Notes under the pieces: model-generated
The model's input: only the letters and a program-made list of their open reading frames with translations
Database searches by the model: none
What the model was told of the DNA's origin: nothing
Shown here: piece by piece, positions 26,501-35,800 of the stretch
Position numbering within the stretch: position 1 is the stretch's first letter
Layout of the letters: every line of letters begins with the position of its first letter
NCBI GenBank assembly: GCA_017526585.1
Contig: JAFXRC010000003.1
Coordinates: forward strand, 19,583-83,582
Direction: 5' to 3'
Length of the DNA stretch: 64,000 nucleotides
Source of the DNA: Fibrobacter sp.
GTDB lineage: Bacteria > Fibrobacterota > Fibrobacteria > Fibrobacterales > Fibrobacteraceae
Position numbers and translations under genes: made by a program

Positions 26501-27989
26501 CTTCGGTTGCGGACACGACTCGATTTTGACCGACGAAATGATGCGCATGCTGCACCTTGATTCCAACAAGGAAATGCTCATGCTCAAGCTCGACGAAGGC
26601 GATGCCCGCGGCCCCGTGGGAATCCGCGTCAAGAGCTTTATCGAAACGGTGAAGGCCCGCCGTGCAGCAAACCTGCCCGACAAGCCCGAAAGCAACGAAC
26701 CGCTGTTCCATACGCCGTTTGTGGCCGAAGACAAGAAGCGCCGTCGCATTCTGACGCCGAACCTCTCCCCCGCCTTCTCCGTGCTCGCCAGCGAATACAT
26801 GAAGCGCGAAGGATTCATCGCCGAATACCTGCCCGTGGCAGACAAAAAGGCCATCGAACTCGGCAAGAAGTACGTGCACAACGACATCTGCTTCCCCTGC
26901 CAGGTGAACATCGGCGAAGCGCTCCACTGGCTCGTAGACCACCCCGAAGTTCCGCAGAACCAGGTTTCCATGTGCCTTGCCAAGAACTGCGAAAACTGCC
27001 GCGCCGTGCAGTACGCCGTACTCGCCCGTAAGGCTTTGGACGAAGCCGGTTTCAAGGACGTGACCATCATTACGACCGGTGTCGACTACAAGGGAATGCA
27101 CCCGGGCTTCCAGCTGGGTTTGGACTTCCGCCTTCACATGCTGTGGGGCCTTGTGACCATGGACGCTATCGAAACCATGTACCGTGCCGTTCGCCCGTAC
27201 GAAGTGAACGCCGGCGACACCCAGAAGGTTTACGACGAATGGATGCCGAAGGTGATTGGCGTTGCAGGCCACCTCTCCACCATGCAACTCGTGCGCCCCT
27301 CCAAGCTGATCGAAGTCTTTGAACAGTGCATCGAAGCATTCAACGGTATCGAAATCACCGAAGAACGCAAGAAGGGCATCCGCAAGCCGCGCGTTGCCGT
27401 GCTTGGCGAAATCTTGATGAACTACCACCCGAGTGCAAACGGATTTGTGGAAAACTACCTGATGAACAACGGCATGGAAGTCTACCTGCCGGGTATGACA
27501 GACTTCTTCCGTGTGGACGAAGTGGTGCGCGAAGAAAAGCTGAAGCGCGGATTCTCTGCAAACCCGGTGATGGACCGTCTGGAAGGCGGCGTGACCTCCA
27601 AGGTCTACACGCACGCTGTTGAAACCGCCCGCAAGTCCATGCACAAGTTCAAGCTGTACGAACATCACGCCGACTGCGTGGAACTCAAGGACTACGTCTC
27701 CGATATCATCGACCCCACCTACAACACGGGTGAAGGTTGGATGATTCCGGGCGAAATCCTGTACAACTCGAAGCACGGAATCAACAGCTACATCATTCTG
27801 CAGCCGTTCGCATGCCTTGCCAACCACATCTCTGGCCGCGGCCTCACCAAGGCTGTGAAGGAACGTTGCCCGCACATCCAGGTGCTGAGCCTCGACTACG
27901 ACCCGGATACGAGCTTCGCGAACATCGAAAACCGCCTGCAGATGCTGATTATCAACGCACGTGAACTAGAAAAAGCAAATCAAGCCTAA
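23556..27989 (+). CDS. Fused acyl-CoA dehydratase activase / 2-hydroxyacyl-CoA dehydratase-like protein
   Basis: A 1477-residue protein. Residues about 7-290 and 340-620 are two BadF/BcrA/HgdC-type ASKHA ATPase domains. Each has a DxGSTTxK phosphate motif (VGVDVGSTTVKIAV; LGIDAGSTTTKFVL) and the Cys pair for a bridging [4Fe-4S] cluster (VCAGGTG with RCGVFAK; SSGCGSF with SRCTVFM). Then come a Cys-rich CQYCTNHCSRTIV with NRCERGE, a DUF2229 region (VLEFWASLPFWKAFF, SDTVCFPAKLVHGH) and a dehydratase-like part (FPCQVNIGEAL, CLAKNCENCRAVQYA). Such activators drive ATP-dependent electron transfer to radical 2-hydroxyacyl-CoA dehydratases in anaerobes. The long fusions occur in many anaerobes, but their substrate is unknown. 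Fe-S chemistry implies an oxygen-sensitive cytoplasmic protein. A 17-bp gap to the ABC-F gene suggests cotranscription. Confidence 0.9.
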   Translation: MSNMKNDLWVGVDVGSTTVKIAVVDPETNKLLHYTYQRHNAMQAQKVFEVLREAHGLFPDKNFRVAFCGSGGQPFAEATHAFFVQEVVANALAVRATYPESRVAIELGGQDAKVVFFEKDKTTGKLIASDMRMNGVCAGGTGAFIDQVAELLRIKTEAFEGFAKRGQKVYEISGRCGVFAKTDIQPMLNNGIAKEDIALSSFHAIAKQTIGGLAQGMEIKPPVIFEGGPLTFNPTLVRAFKERLGINDEQAIVPEHSEVLVAMGAALSLGSMFADQECFYRKEGSLDALIHFNETRQAENKAKAAADLFFKNEAEYKMFLEEHKMAGNHYPQPVSGTTLNVYLGIDAGSTTTKFVLMDEQENIVDGFYASNNGEPLQVLKNALNELSDRYEEYGCKLNILGVGTTGYGEQLFAKAVHADFHTVETVAHANAAQKICPDVSFILDIGGQDMKAISVQDGVVTGIILNEACSSGCGSFIETYARSLGIPMEKIAELAFNAKSPSQLGSRCTVFMNSSIITEQRDGKQPEDIIAGICRSIINNVFTKVIRIRNLNTLGKKVVVQGGTFKNNAVLRAFEQYTGLKPIRPERPGEMGAIGIALLTKKFMEEKRKTEPELKSRFIGLDAMKTFSWHNQPGQLCQYCTNHCSRTIVTFSDGQSFVTGNRCERGEVTADPNDPKTKALIAEINKKMQAVPDMIKRTNQLLVKDYAPAKLVENNGKTIGIPRVLEFWASLPFWKAFFTSLGYTVVVSRQSDYKMFEAGLHSVPSDTVCFPAKLVHGHVLSLIEKKVDRIFFPMMVAIPSDHTKFTATSVCPVVQAYPNVCKNTDEPEKNYGVPMDQPIFHWFNAKLRRSQTIDWFHENWKLDKKLLDKAVTEGEKALNNYRTTLLEEGQKILDDVRAKNSFAVVIAGRPYHADTLINHNIASHFTAMGIPVLTTESLPGVYDQDVPSHTRIEIKNTFHLRMIGATMIAAKDPNIELAQIVSFGCGHDSILTDEMMRMLHLDSNKEMLMLKLDEGDARGPVGIRVKSFIETVKARRAANLPDKPESNEPLFHTPFVAEDKKRRRILTPNLSPAFSVLASEYMKREGFIAEYLPVADKKAIELGKKYVHNDICFPCQVNIGEALHWLVDHPEVPQNQVSMCLAKNCENCRAVQYAVLARKALDEAGFKDVTIITTGVDYKGMHPGFQLGLDFRLHMLWGLVTMDAIETMYRAVRPYEVNAGDTQKVYDEWMPKVIGVAGHLSTMQLVRPSKLIEVFEQCIEAFNGIEITEERKKGIRKPRVAVLGEILMNYHPSANGFVENYLMNNGMEVYLPGMTDFFRVDEVVREEKLKRGFSANPVMDRLEGGVTSKVYTHAVETARKSMHKFKLYEHHADCVELKDYVSDIIDPTYNTGEGWMIPGEILYNSKHGINSYIILQPFACLANHISGRGLTKAVKERCPHIQVLSLDYDPDTSFANIENRLQMLIINARELEKANQA

Positions 27990-28006
27990 CCCCAATTAAG
28001 TAATAC

Positions 28007-29599
28007 ATGCTCAACGTTTCCAATGTCAGTCTTCAATACGGTAGCCGCGTCCTCTTCAAAGAAGTGAACCTTTCGTTCAAGCGCGGCAACTGCTACGGAG
28101 TCATCGGTGCTAACGGCGCCGGAAAGTCCACCTTCCTGAAAATCCTTTCGGGCGAACTCGAACCCAACACCGGTGAAGTCACCAAGGACCCGGGCGAACG
28201 CATCGCCGTCCTCAAGCAGGACCACTTCGCCTACGAACAGAACACCGTTCTCGAAACGGTGATGATGGGTTTCCCCGAACTCTACGAGCTGGGCAAGAAA
28301 CGCGACGAACTCTATGCGCTCCCCGAAATGACGGAAGAACAGGGCATGCAGGCCATGGAAATCGAGACCCGCTTCGGTGAAATCGGTGGTTACGAAGCCG
28401 ACTCCAACGCGGCCGTGCTTCTGAAGGGCCTCGGCATTCCCGAAGAATTCCACTACAGCCTCATGGCCGACTTGGACGCGGGCCTCAAGGTACGCGTGCT
28501 CCTCGCCCAGGCACTGTTCGGCAACCCCGACATTCTGTTGCTCGACGAACCGACGAACCACTTGGACTTGGAAACCGTCGGCTGGCTCGAAGATTACCTG
28601 GAACGCTTCGAAAACATCGTGATCGTGGTGAGCCACGACCGTCACTTCCTCAATGCGGTCTGCACCCACACTTGCGATATCGACTACGGCAAGATCAACA
28701 TTTACGGTGGTAACTACGAATTCTGGTATGCAGCTAGCCAGCTCGCCCAGAAGCAGCGCAAGGACCAGAACCGCCGCGCCGAAGAAAAGATCGAAGAACT
28801 CAAGGCGTTCATCCGCCGTTTCGCCTCTAACGCCGCCAAGGCCAAGCAGGCCACCAGCCGTAAGAAACTCCTCGACAAGATGACCGTCGAAGAAATGCCG
28901 GCCTCTAGCCGTAAGTTCCCGTGGGTCAACTTCAAGATGGACCGCGAACCGGGCAAAATCGTGCTCGAAGTCAAGAATGCCACTATCGATGGCGGCGACG
29001 GCATCATTTGCAAGGGTCTCGACTTTAGCCTGAACAGCGGCGACAAGGTCGCCCTGGTCGGTGAATACGACACGCTCAAGACAGCCTTCTTCCAGCTCAT
29101 TGCCGAAGAAACCAAGTGCCCCGAAGGCGTGCTCAAGTGGGGCAACACCATCAGCTACAGCTACTTCCCGAAGAATAACGACGCCTACTTTGGTACGGAC
29201 CTCTCCCTCGTGGATTGGCTCCGCCAGTACAGCAAGGAACAGGACGAAACATTCATCCGCGGATTCCTCGGCCGTATGCTCTTTACCGGCGAAGAAGCCC
29301 TCAAGAGCGCAAACGTGCTTAGCGGTGGTGAAAAAGTGCGCTGCATGCTCAGCCGCATGATGCTCAGCAACGCGAACTGCCTCTTGCTCGACGAACCCAC
29401 CGCCCACCTCGACTTGGAGGCCATCACGGCCCTCAACAACGGCCTTACCGCTTTCCAGGGCCCGATCATCTTCTGTTCGCAGGACCACGAATTCGTGCAG
29501 ACTGTTGCAAACCGCGTGCTCGAACTGACCCCGAACGGCGTCATCGACCGCAGCATCACCTTCGACGAATGGCTCGAAAGCAAGAAGAAAAAGAAGTAA
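28007..29599 (+). CDS. ABC-F family ATPase, YbiT-type
   Basis: A 530-residue soluble protein with two ABC ATPase domains and no membrane domain, the length of E. coli YbiT. Domain 1 has an intact Walker A (GANGAGKST, about 36-44) and Walker B (LLLDEPTNHLDLE). Its signature is replaced by DAGLKVR, also seen in YbiT-like proteins. The inter-domain linker is rich in Arg/Lys (about 245-300). Domain 2 keeps LSGGEKVR and LLLDEPTAHLDLE but its Walker A is degenerate (GEYDTLKT). ABC-F proteins act on ribosomes to regulate translation or relieve stalling. It lies 17 bp after the dehydratase-activase gene and ends before a strong terminator. Confidence 0.9.
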   Translation: MLNVSNVSLQYGSRVLFKEVNLSFKRGNCYGVIGANGAGKSTFLKILSGELEPNTGEVTKDPGERIAVLKQDHFAYEQNTVLETVMMGFPELYELGKKRDELYALPEMTEEQGMQAMEIETRFGEIGGYEADSNAAVLLKGLGIPEEFHYSLMADLDAGLKVRVLLAQALFGNPDILLLDEPTNHLDLETVGWLEDYLERFENIVIVVSHDRHFLNAVCTHTCDIDYGKINIYGGNYEFWYAASQLAQKQRKDQNRRAEEKIEELKAFIRRFASNAAKAKQATSRKKLLDKMTVEEMPASSRKFPWVNFKMDREPGKIVLEVKNATIDGGDGIICKGLDFSLNSGDKVALVGEYDTLKTAFFQLIAEETKCPEGVLKWGNTISYSYFPKNNDAYFGTDLSLVDWLRQYSKEQDETFIRGFLGRMLFTGEEALKSANVLSGGEKVRCMLSRMMLSNANCLLLDEPTAHLDLEAITALNNGLTAFQGPIIFCSQDHEFVQTVANRVLELTPNGVIDRSITFDEWLESKKKKK

Positions 29600-29642
29600 T
29601 ATAAAAGGGGGAAGTCTCCCCCTCGCTTCATAAAAAAGACTT

Positions 29643-29676
29643 AAAAAGACGAAAGAACTGTTCTTTCGTCTTTTTT
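29643..29676 (+). terminator. Intrinsic terminator after the ABC-F gene
   Basis: AAGACGAAAGAAC-TG-TTCTTTCGTCTT with A-rich left and six-T right flanks. Confidence 0.92.
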
Positions 29677-29738
29677 ATTACGCGACCCTCTCAAGCGGGG
29701 GGGGGACCCCGCAACGCCCCCTATTTAAACGAGGAATT

Positions 29739-32612
29739 TTACTTTGTCACAATCACGCGATTTGCAAACAGCACCTTCTTGCCATTATCGACGCGGACAA
29801 AGTAACTTCCCTTCGCCTTCACAAGTTCCTTGAGCGAAACCGATGTAGAGCTGCTGTAATAGCGGCTAGAAATCTTCTTGCCCTTCATGTCGAACACGCT
29901 AACTCGGGCAACGGTTGCATTCAAGTGCAGTTCCAGGTTTCCGTTCGCATAGGTTACCGAGGCCGAAGCTATCGCCTTTGCAGACGGAGCAACCTTTGTC
30001 GTGCCATCGGAATTGGATGTCCCCATTTCCCAATTGCTCGGCACGCGGGCAGCAATGCCGCGGCCCGCCGTACTCATGTACACAACGCCATAGGTGTTCA
30101 TATCGCCCATCACGAATTCGCCGTTTGCAAGGCCGCCGTATTCGTGACCGTCGTCATTCACGCGAGTCCAGGTTTTACCCTTGTCATCGGAGCCGAACAC
30201 GCCCGTTACCTTACCGACCGTTGCAAAGACATAAATTGCCGGATAGCCGCCCTTTTCCTTGGGGGCACCGTAGCCCACCGCTTCGCAGTAGCCGACTCCT
30301 TCAACCGTAGCCCAAGTGGCACCGCCATCGGTCGAATGCAAGAGCTTTCCACTAGCGGGCGTACCATTCGACGGATCCTGAATCGCCACCGGAAGCCACA
30401 AGTCACCTTCGTAACCCGGAATGGCACGGAACTTCTTGAACGCGCTTTCGCCCGGCGTACTGACAGCCTTGAAGCTTGCGCCCGCATCGGAACTCTTGTA
30501 GAACTTGCCGTCCGCCTTGGTGTAGGCGTAGAACACGTCGTCGTTTTCAGGGTCGCCCACCACGTAGGCCGTGTTGTCGATACCCGTTACCTTTTCCCAG
30601 GTCGTGCCGTTGTAATTGCGGTAGACATCGGTCGTTCCTTCCATCGGAACCCAGATGGTATAAGTACCTTTTGCCGAAAGAGCCACCGTACCCTTGGCAG
30701 CGTTCTTGTCAGGTCCTGTATAAGTTTCGACCGTCCATGTCTTACCCGAATCAAGAGAATACTGTACCGGAGCGATGGGAATGTCATTGTACTGGCCCTC
30801 GTAGGCGCGCTTGTCAGCCACCTTTGCAAGCTTACCGCTCTTGGGAGCGTAAGCGAGGCCCTGCGTCGTGCCCAGCGATACATTAGAGCCGCCCACATTC
30901 GTCTGATGCCTAAAGGCGGGGAATTTCGCGATGTCGTCGTGACGGAATCCGTCGTAGTCACCGATAATCGAAATCATCGGGCCGCCCGGAATGCTCACTA
31001 CTTCAAAGGGAACCGTTTCTTCGACACCCTGCGCCGAGAAATGCCACACCTGGTTCATGGTGAGCTGCGGTTCTTCCCAGGAGTTTTCCGCTTCCTTGTA
31101 CACATAGTCGCTCAAGTTATCGCAGCGGAATATACCGTTACCCGAAGTCACAAAGACGCGGTTGTTGTCGAATGGATCCATGGCAACGCTACCGGACCAG
31201 TGAATAGAACCGTTATGCATCCAGCCTACGCCATTGGCATCCATCTGCTGGGTAGTCGGATACACGCCGCCTTCCATCCAGTAATACTTGAAGCTTGCAA
31301 TCCAGGTTTTTCCGCCGTCGGTCGTGTGGTAAATGTTGCTCCCCCACTGGTCGCTCCACTTGCCGCTGGTGTCGCTTGTCGCCGTGTACCAGAACTGCGG
31401 GCCACGATAGCCTTCGGTCGTCACCACCATTTCGTTTGCATTTTTCGGATTGATGGCTATGCCACCATAAGGGGCAATGTAGGGGTAATATTCTTCGCAA
31501 GTCTTGCCGGTGCCGCCTGCGGCTTCGCAGTCGACCATACCTTTCACGTCCACTTTGTCGTACTTGGCGTCACCGCCTTCGTCCAGGAAGTTTTCCGGAG
31601 AAACGTCGGACCAAGTCGCCGACGCCACATCAAGCTGCAGCACCGCACCGCGACCAAAACCGTCGTAGATCATGCCCCAGCCTTCGTCCCACATCATGGA
31701 ATGCGGGCCTGCGCCGTCGGCAAAGGTCACCGTCATCGTCTTCCCGTCGCCCGAAATCACCGCACGCTGCGGCATCAGGCGCACAATGCTCCCGCCGGCC
31801 GTGCTGCGCAATTTGTCAGGAATCGGGAGCGCCTTCCAGCTTGCACCGCCGTCGGTCGAAGTGAACACGTTTTCAAACGTGCCCTTGGCCGTCGTCCCTT
31901 CGCGCAAGAATCCGGCGTACATCACCTTCGAGCTTCCCGGAGCATACTGCACAAAGCTGAACCCTGAACCATTCCAAGTCGTATCGCTCCCAGCGGCCTT
32001 GGTCCATGCATCCACATGGCTCCAGTTCGAGCCATTGTCCGTCGATTTCCAGAGGCCCTTATTCTTGGAGCCATAGAACATAATCTTCGAATCGTTCGGG
32101 TCGACCGCCAAGGCCTCACCGTTTCCGCGGCCCATGCCGTTGCCATGCGCACCGAAACGCGCCACCTTCGTCCCCTTGGTTCCGTCTTCGTCCCAGGTGT
32201 AAAGCACCGTCCAAGACTCACCCTTGTCGCTACTGCGGAGGAATGCCGTGCGGCCGTTGTTCCAGTAGCTGGTTCCTGCCATCATGTAAACTACGCCCGA
32301 TTCCTGCGGGTCAACGGCAATGGCTTCAATTCCCAAAAGACCGCGCTCGGAAACATCGACCCAGTCCATCATCGATTCCCAGCGCTCCGTCGATTCGTTC
32401 CAGCGGTACGCGCCGCCCACGTCGGTGCGGGCGTAGAACAATCCCTTGTCTATAGGAGATGCAATCACAGCGGAGACGAATCCGCCCCCGCCCATGCTCA
32501 CGTTGCTCCAGCTGAAATCAGCCGCCTTTTCGGCAGCATAAACGGCTGTCGCCTGTATGCCGACAAAAGCGGCCAGGCTAAGTCCAAAGGCACCAAACAA
32601 TCCTTTTTTCAT
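29739..32612 (-). CDS. Secreted GH74 xyloglucanase with type IX-like C-terminal tail
   Basis: A 957-residue precursor. A signal peptide spans about 1-27, ending at TAVYAAEKA. The body has the two beta-propellers of GH74 endo-xyloglucanases. The likely catalytic Asp residues are in LFYARTDVGGAYRW near the N-terminus and HWSGSVAMDPFDNNRVFVTS in the middle, matching the two conserved family positions. Asp-box-like BNR motifs recur (SSDKGESWTV, STDNGSNWS, SDDKGKTWTRV). The last ~75 residues (VARVSVFDMKGKKISSRYYS, then YFVRVDNGKKVLFANRVI) resemble a Por-type sorting domain used by type IX secretion, so the enzyme is probably exported to the surface or medium. ATG 32612 with AGGGATG upstream is chosen over an upstream in-frame start at 32633. 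Confidence 0.9.
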   Translation of the reverse strand: MKKGLFGAFGLSLAAFVGIQATAVYAAEKAADFSWSNVSMGGGGFVSAVIASPIDKGLFYARTDVGGAYRWNESTERWESMMDWVDVSERGLLGIEAIAVDPQESGVVYMMAGTSYWNNGRTAFLRSSDKGESWTVLYTWDEDGTKGTKVARFGAHGNGMGRGNGEALAVDPNDSKIMFYGSKNKGLWKSTDNGSNWSHVDAWTKAAGSDTTWNGSGFSFVQYAPGSSKVMYAGFLREGTTAKGTFENVFTSTDGGASWKALPIPDKLRSTAGGSIVRLMPQRAVISGDGKTMTVTFADGAGPHSMMWDEGWGMIYDGFGRGAVLQLDVASATWSDVSPENFLDEGGDAKYDKVDVKGMVDCEAAGGTGKTCEEYYPYIAPYGGIAINPKNANEMVVTTEGYRGPQFWYTATSDTSGKWSDQWGSNIYHTTDGGKTWIASFKYYWMEGGVYPTTQQMDANGVGWMHNGSIHWSGSVAMDPFDNNRVFVTSGNGIFRCDNLSDYVYKEAENSWEEPQLTMNQVWHFSAQGVEETVPFEVVSIPGGPMISIIGDYDGFRHDDIAKFPAFRHQTNVGGSNVSLGTTQGLAYAPKSGKLAKVADKRAYEGQYNDIPIAPVQYSLDSGKTWTVETYTGPDKNAAKGTVALSAKGTYTIWVPMEGTTDVYRNYNGTTWEKVTGIDNTAYVVGDPENDDVFYAYTKADGKFYKSSDAGASFKAVSTPGESAFKKFRAIPGYEGDLWLPVAIQDPSNGTPASGKLLHSTDGGATWATVEGVGYCEAVGYGAPKEKGGYPAIYVFATVGKVTGVFGSDDKGKTWTRVNDDGHEYGGLANGEFVMGDMNTYGVVYMSTAGRGIAARVPSNWEMGTSNSDGTTKVAPSAKAIASASVTYANGNLELHLNATVARVSVFDMKGKKISSRYYSSSTSVSLKELVKAKGSYFVRVDNGKKVLFANRVIVTK

Positions 32613-32775
32613 AAATTCATCCCTATACAACAACGAGCAACAGGCCCTTGTTTCCTACTCAAAAATATAATTCAGGGGCAAAAAAAAAGCAAAAAAAAGG
32701 CATCCGCTGAATTTTTCCGTTTTGAACATTTCAACACCCAACAACCATTTTGGGAGCAAAAATCCCATAAAAACC

Positions 32776-32806
32776 AAAAAGTCCCGCTCATCGAGCGGGA
32801 CTTTTT
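32776..32806. terminator. Intrinsic terminator for the giant repeat protein gene
   Basis: AAAAAGTCCCGCTC-AT-CGAGCGGGACTTTTT is symmetric and works on both strands. It lies 56 bp past the minus-strand stop at 32862. Confidence 0.9.
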
Positions 32807-32861
32807 ATTTAAACGCTAATTCAAAATTCGAAGAATAAGCGAGCAAGAGCTCGGCCACTTA

Positions 32862-35800
32862 TTAGCGGCGCTTGCCCTTCTTGCGCTTACCCTTCGCCGG
32901 GGCCTTTTCTTCTTCCTTCGGCTCTTCCTTCTTCGGTTCAGCCTTCTTTTCACCGCCGCGGAGGTCCTTCATCTTGAAGGAGACGTTGATTTCGGCAGTC
33001 GTCACCTGAGAAGAGAGTCCACCCGGATCCTTCACCTTGAAGCTGAACTCATCGAGGCCGCTGAAGCCCTTGTTCGGCATGTAGGTGAAGGAACCATCGC
33101 GTTCATTCAGGTTGATCTTACCGTTGCGCGGCTTCTGGACGAGCTGCACAGACACCGGCTTTTCGCCATCGGCATCCGTCACGCCGGACATCAAGCCTTC
33201 GGAAGCGCTAACCTTAAGTTCTTCGCCTTCCTGGGTCATGTAAGTCTGGGCGCTTGCAACCGGCGGGTCATTCACAGCAATCACCGTGAACAGAGCCGTC
33301 TTGGAAGCCTTTGCACCTTCAGGGTCGGTCACCGTGAACGTAATGCGTTCCGGCTTGCCAGCCCAGTTCGGGTGCGGCTGGGCAACCGTGGCGGTCTTCT
33401 TGTTCTTGTCGTACTTCACGGTCAGGAACTTGTTTCCGGTGAAGCTCCACTTGAGTTCATCGAAACGGTGGTCCTTATCGCGGGCAAACTGGTCAAGCTT
33501 GATGACTGCAACGACACCATTGTTATCGTCTTCCTTAATCGTGTAGTCCTGAATGTCGCGCATAATCGGAGCAGCGTTCACATGCTTCACAGTGAACTTC
33601 ACCATGGCCTTGTCAGAAGCACCAGCCGGGTCCTTAGCGGTAAAGATCAAGGTTTCTTCACCAAACCAGTCAGCCTTCTTCGGCTTCACGATAGCTTCGC
33701 GGCTTCCATTAATCTGCACAGCAAGATTCTTGGCACCGGCAGCAGCCCATCTAATTTCGGCATTCTTGTGATCCGGGTCAGAAACATACTGGTCGAGCTT
33801 GATCGGCTTGAAGGTAGAGCCCTGCAGGGTTTCCTGGTCAGGAATCTTCTTCACGACCGGCGGGTCGTTCACGGGCTTCACTGTGAACTTCACAGGAACA
33901 GAAGCCTTTTCGCCAGCCGGGTCGAACACATTCACCGTCACGGTTTCGGTACCGTTCCAGTACGGGTTCGGAGTTTCGGCCTGGAGCAAGCCCTTTTCGT
34001 TAATCATGAAGTTAATTTCATGCTTCACAGCCGGACCAGAAGCGTTCTTACCCTTCTTGCCCTTCACATTCGGAACTTCGTTGTCGAGAGTCCAGGTGAG
34101 TTCTTCGAGCTTGTTATCCGGGTCATTCACCATCTTGCTGAAGTCAACCGGAGCAAAAGCCTTCTTTTCGTCGATGACGAACGGCTGCACCGGCTTGAGG
34201 GTCGGCGGGTCATTCACCGGAGTGACTTCGAAGGTCGCCTTAGCGGAGGCAGAAGCACCAGCGATATCCTTCACGGTGAAGGTCAGGGTTTCCTTACCGA
34301 ACCAGTTCGGATTCGGAGTCAGAATCTGAGCACGAGAACCCTTGATATCAACCTTGAGGTCCTTGTTACCTGTAACAGTCCAGTGGAGTTCATTGGGCTT
34401 GTTATCCGGGTCTTCTGCAGCCTTGGAGAGGTCGACAATTTCGAACTTTTCCTTTTCCTTGATCTTCTGACCAGCAATATGCTTGATGACCGGAGGATCG
34501 TTCACTGGAACCACTTCGTAGGTAATCTGCTGAGTAGCACGGGCGCCTTCCGGGTCGTACACGTCAATCTTGATCTTTTCAGTACCACTCCAGAACTTAT
34601 CCGGAGTAGAAACGATGAGTTCCTTCTTGGCATTGACCGACGCCTTGAGGGCACGCGGCTGAGCCACTTCAATCTTCAGAGAGTTGAACGAATGATCCGG
34701 ATCAGAGATGAACTGAGACAGATCAAGCGGCTTGAAATGTTCCTTTTCCTGGATGCTCTGGATAGCAATCGGCTTGATTTCCGGAGCGTCGTTCACGGAT
34801 TCCACCTTGAAGTTCACCGTCTTGGAGTCGCTAGCGCCTTCGGGGTCCTTCACGGTGAAGGTCACGTTGCGTTCGCCATTCCAGTACTTATTAGCAATCT
34901 TCACGCGGGCAATGTTCTTGCTGTCGATTTCCACCTGGAATTCGTCAACCGGAGCCGGAGCAGGCTCTTCAGCCACTTCTTCCTTGGCACCCTTCTTGCC
35001 CTTCTTACCAGCCTTCTTAGCCGGCTTCTTGGCAGCCTTTGCCGGAGCAGCACCGACCTTGTCCACCTTCACGGTCCAGACAAGTTCAGAAAGCTTGTGG
35101 TCGGGGTCGTGCACAAACTTATTCAGGTCAATTTCCTTGAACGTGCCCTTTTCCTTGATCTTCTGGTCAGGAATGTTCTTGAGCACCGGAGCGTCGTTCA
35201 CGGAGGTGATTTCGAAGGTCACCGTCTGAGAGTTTTCGGCACCATCCGGGTCCTTCACGATGAGGACCATCGTTTCAGGAGCACACCAGAAATTCTTGTC
35301 CGGGGCGGTCACAGTAAGCACGCGGCTCGGAGAAATTTCAGCCTTGAGCTGCTTGTTGCCGGTCACCTTCCAAGTAAGTTCGCTCGGCTTGTTATCCGGG
35401 TCCTTCACATATTCGTCAAGCTTAATCTGCTTGAAGAGTTCCTTTTCCTTAATCTTCTGGTCAGGAACCTTCTTGGCAATGACCGGAGCGTCGTTCACGC
35501 GGGTCACTTCGAAGAGCATCTTGTGATGTGCAGAAGCGCCTTCCGGGTCGGTCACCGTGAAGGTCACGGTTTCCTTGCCGTTCCACTGCGGATCCGGAAC
35601 AGCCACCTGGACGGTGTTGTCCTTACGCATATTCACCTTCAGGAACTTGTTACCAGACACGCTCCACTTGAGCTGAGCAGCCTTGTGGTCGGGGTCTGTA
35701 GCAAGGTTAGAAAGATCGATGGTCCTGAACACGCCGTTTTCGCGGATGGTCTCGCCCTTCGGAGCGTTCGAAGAAATAACCGGCGGGTCATTGATAGAAC

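Noticed and set aside
23577..27875. A 1432-codon open frame antisense to the dehydratase-activase fusion
   Set aside because: The plus-strand protein has complete catalytic motifs. The antisense frame is an effect of codon bias and reads as His/Val/Arg-rich sequence without domains.
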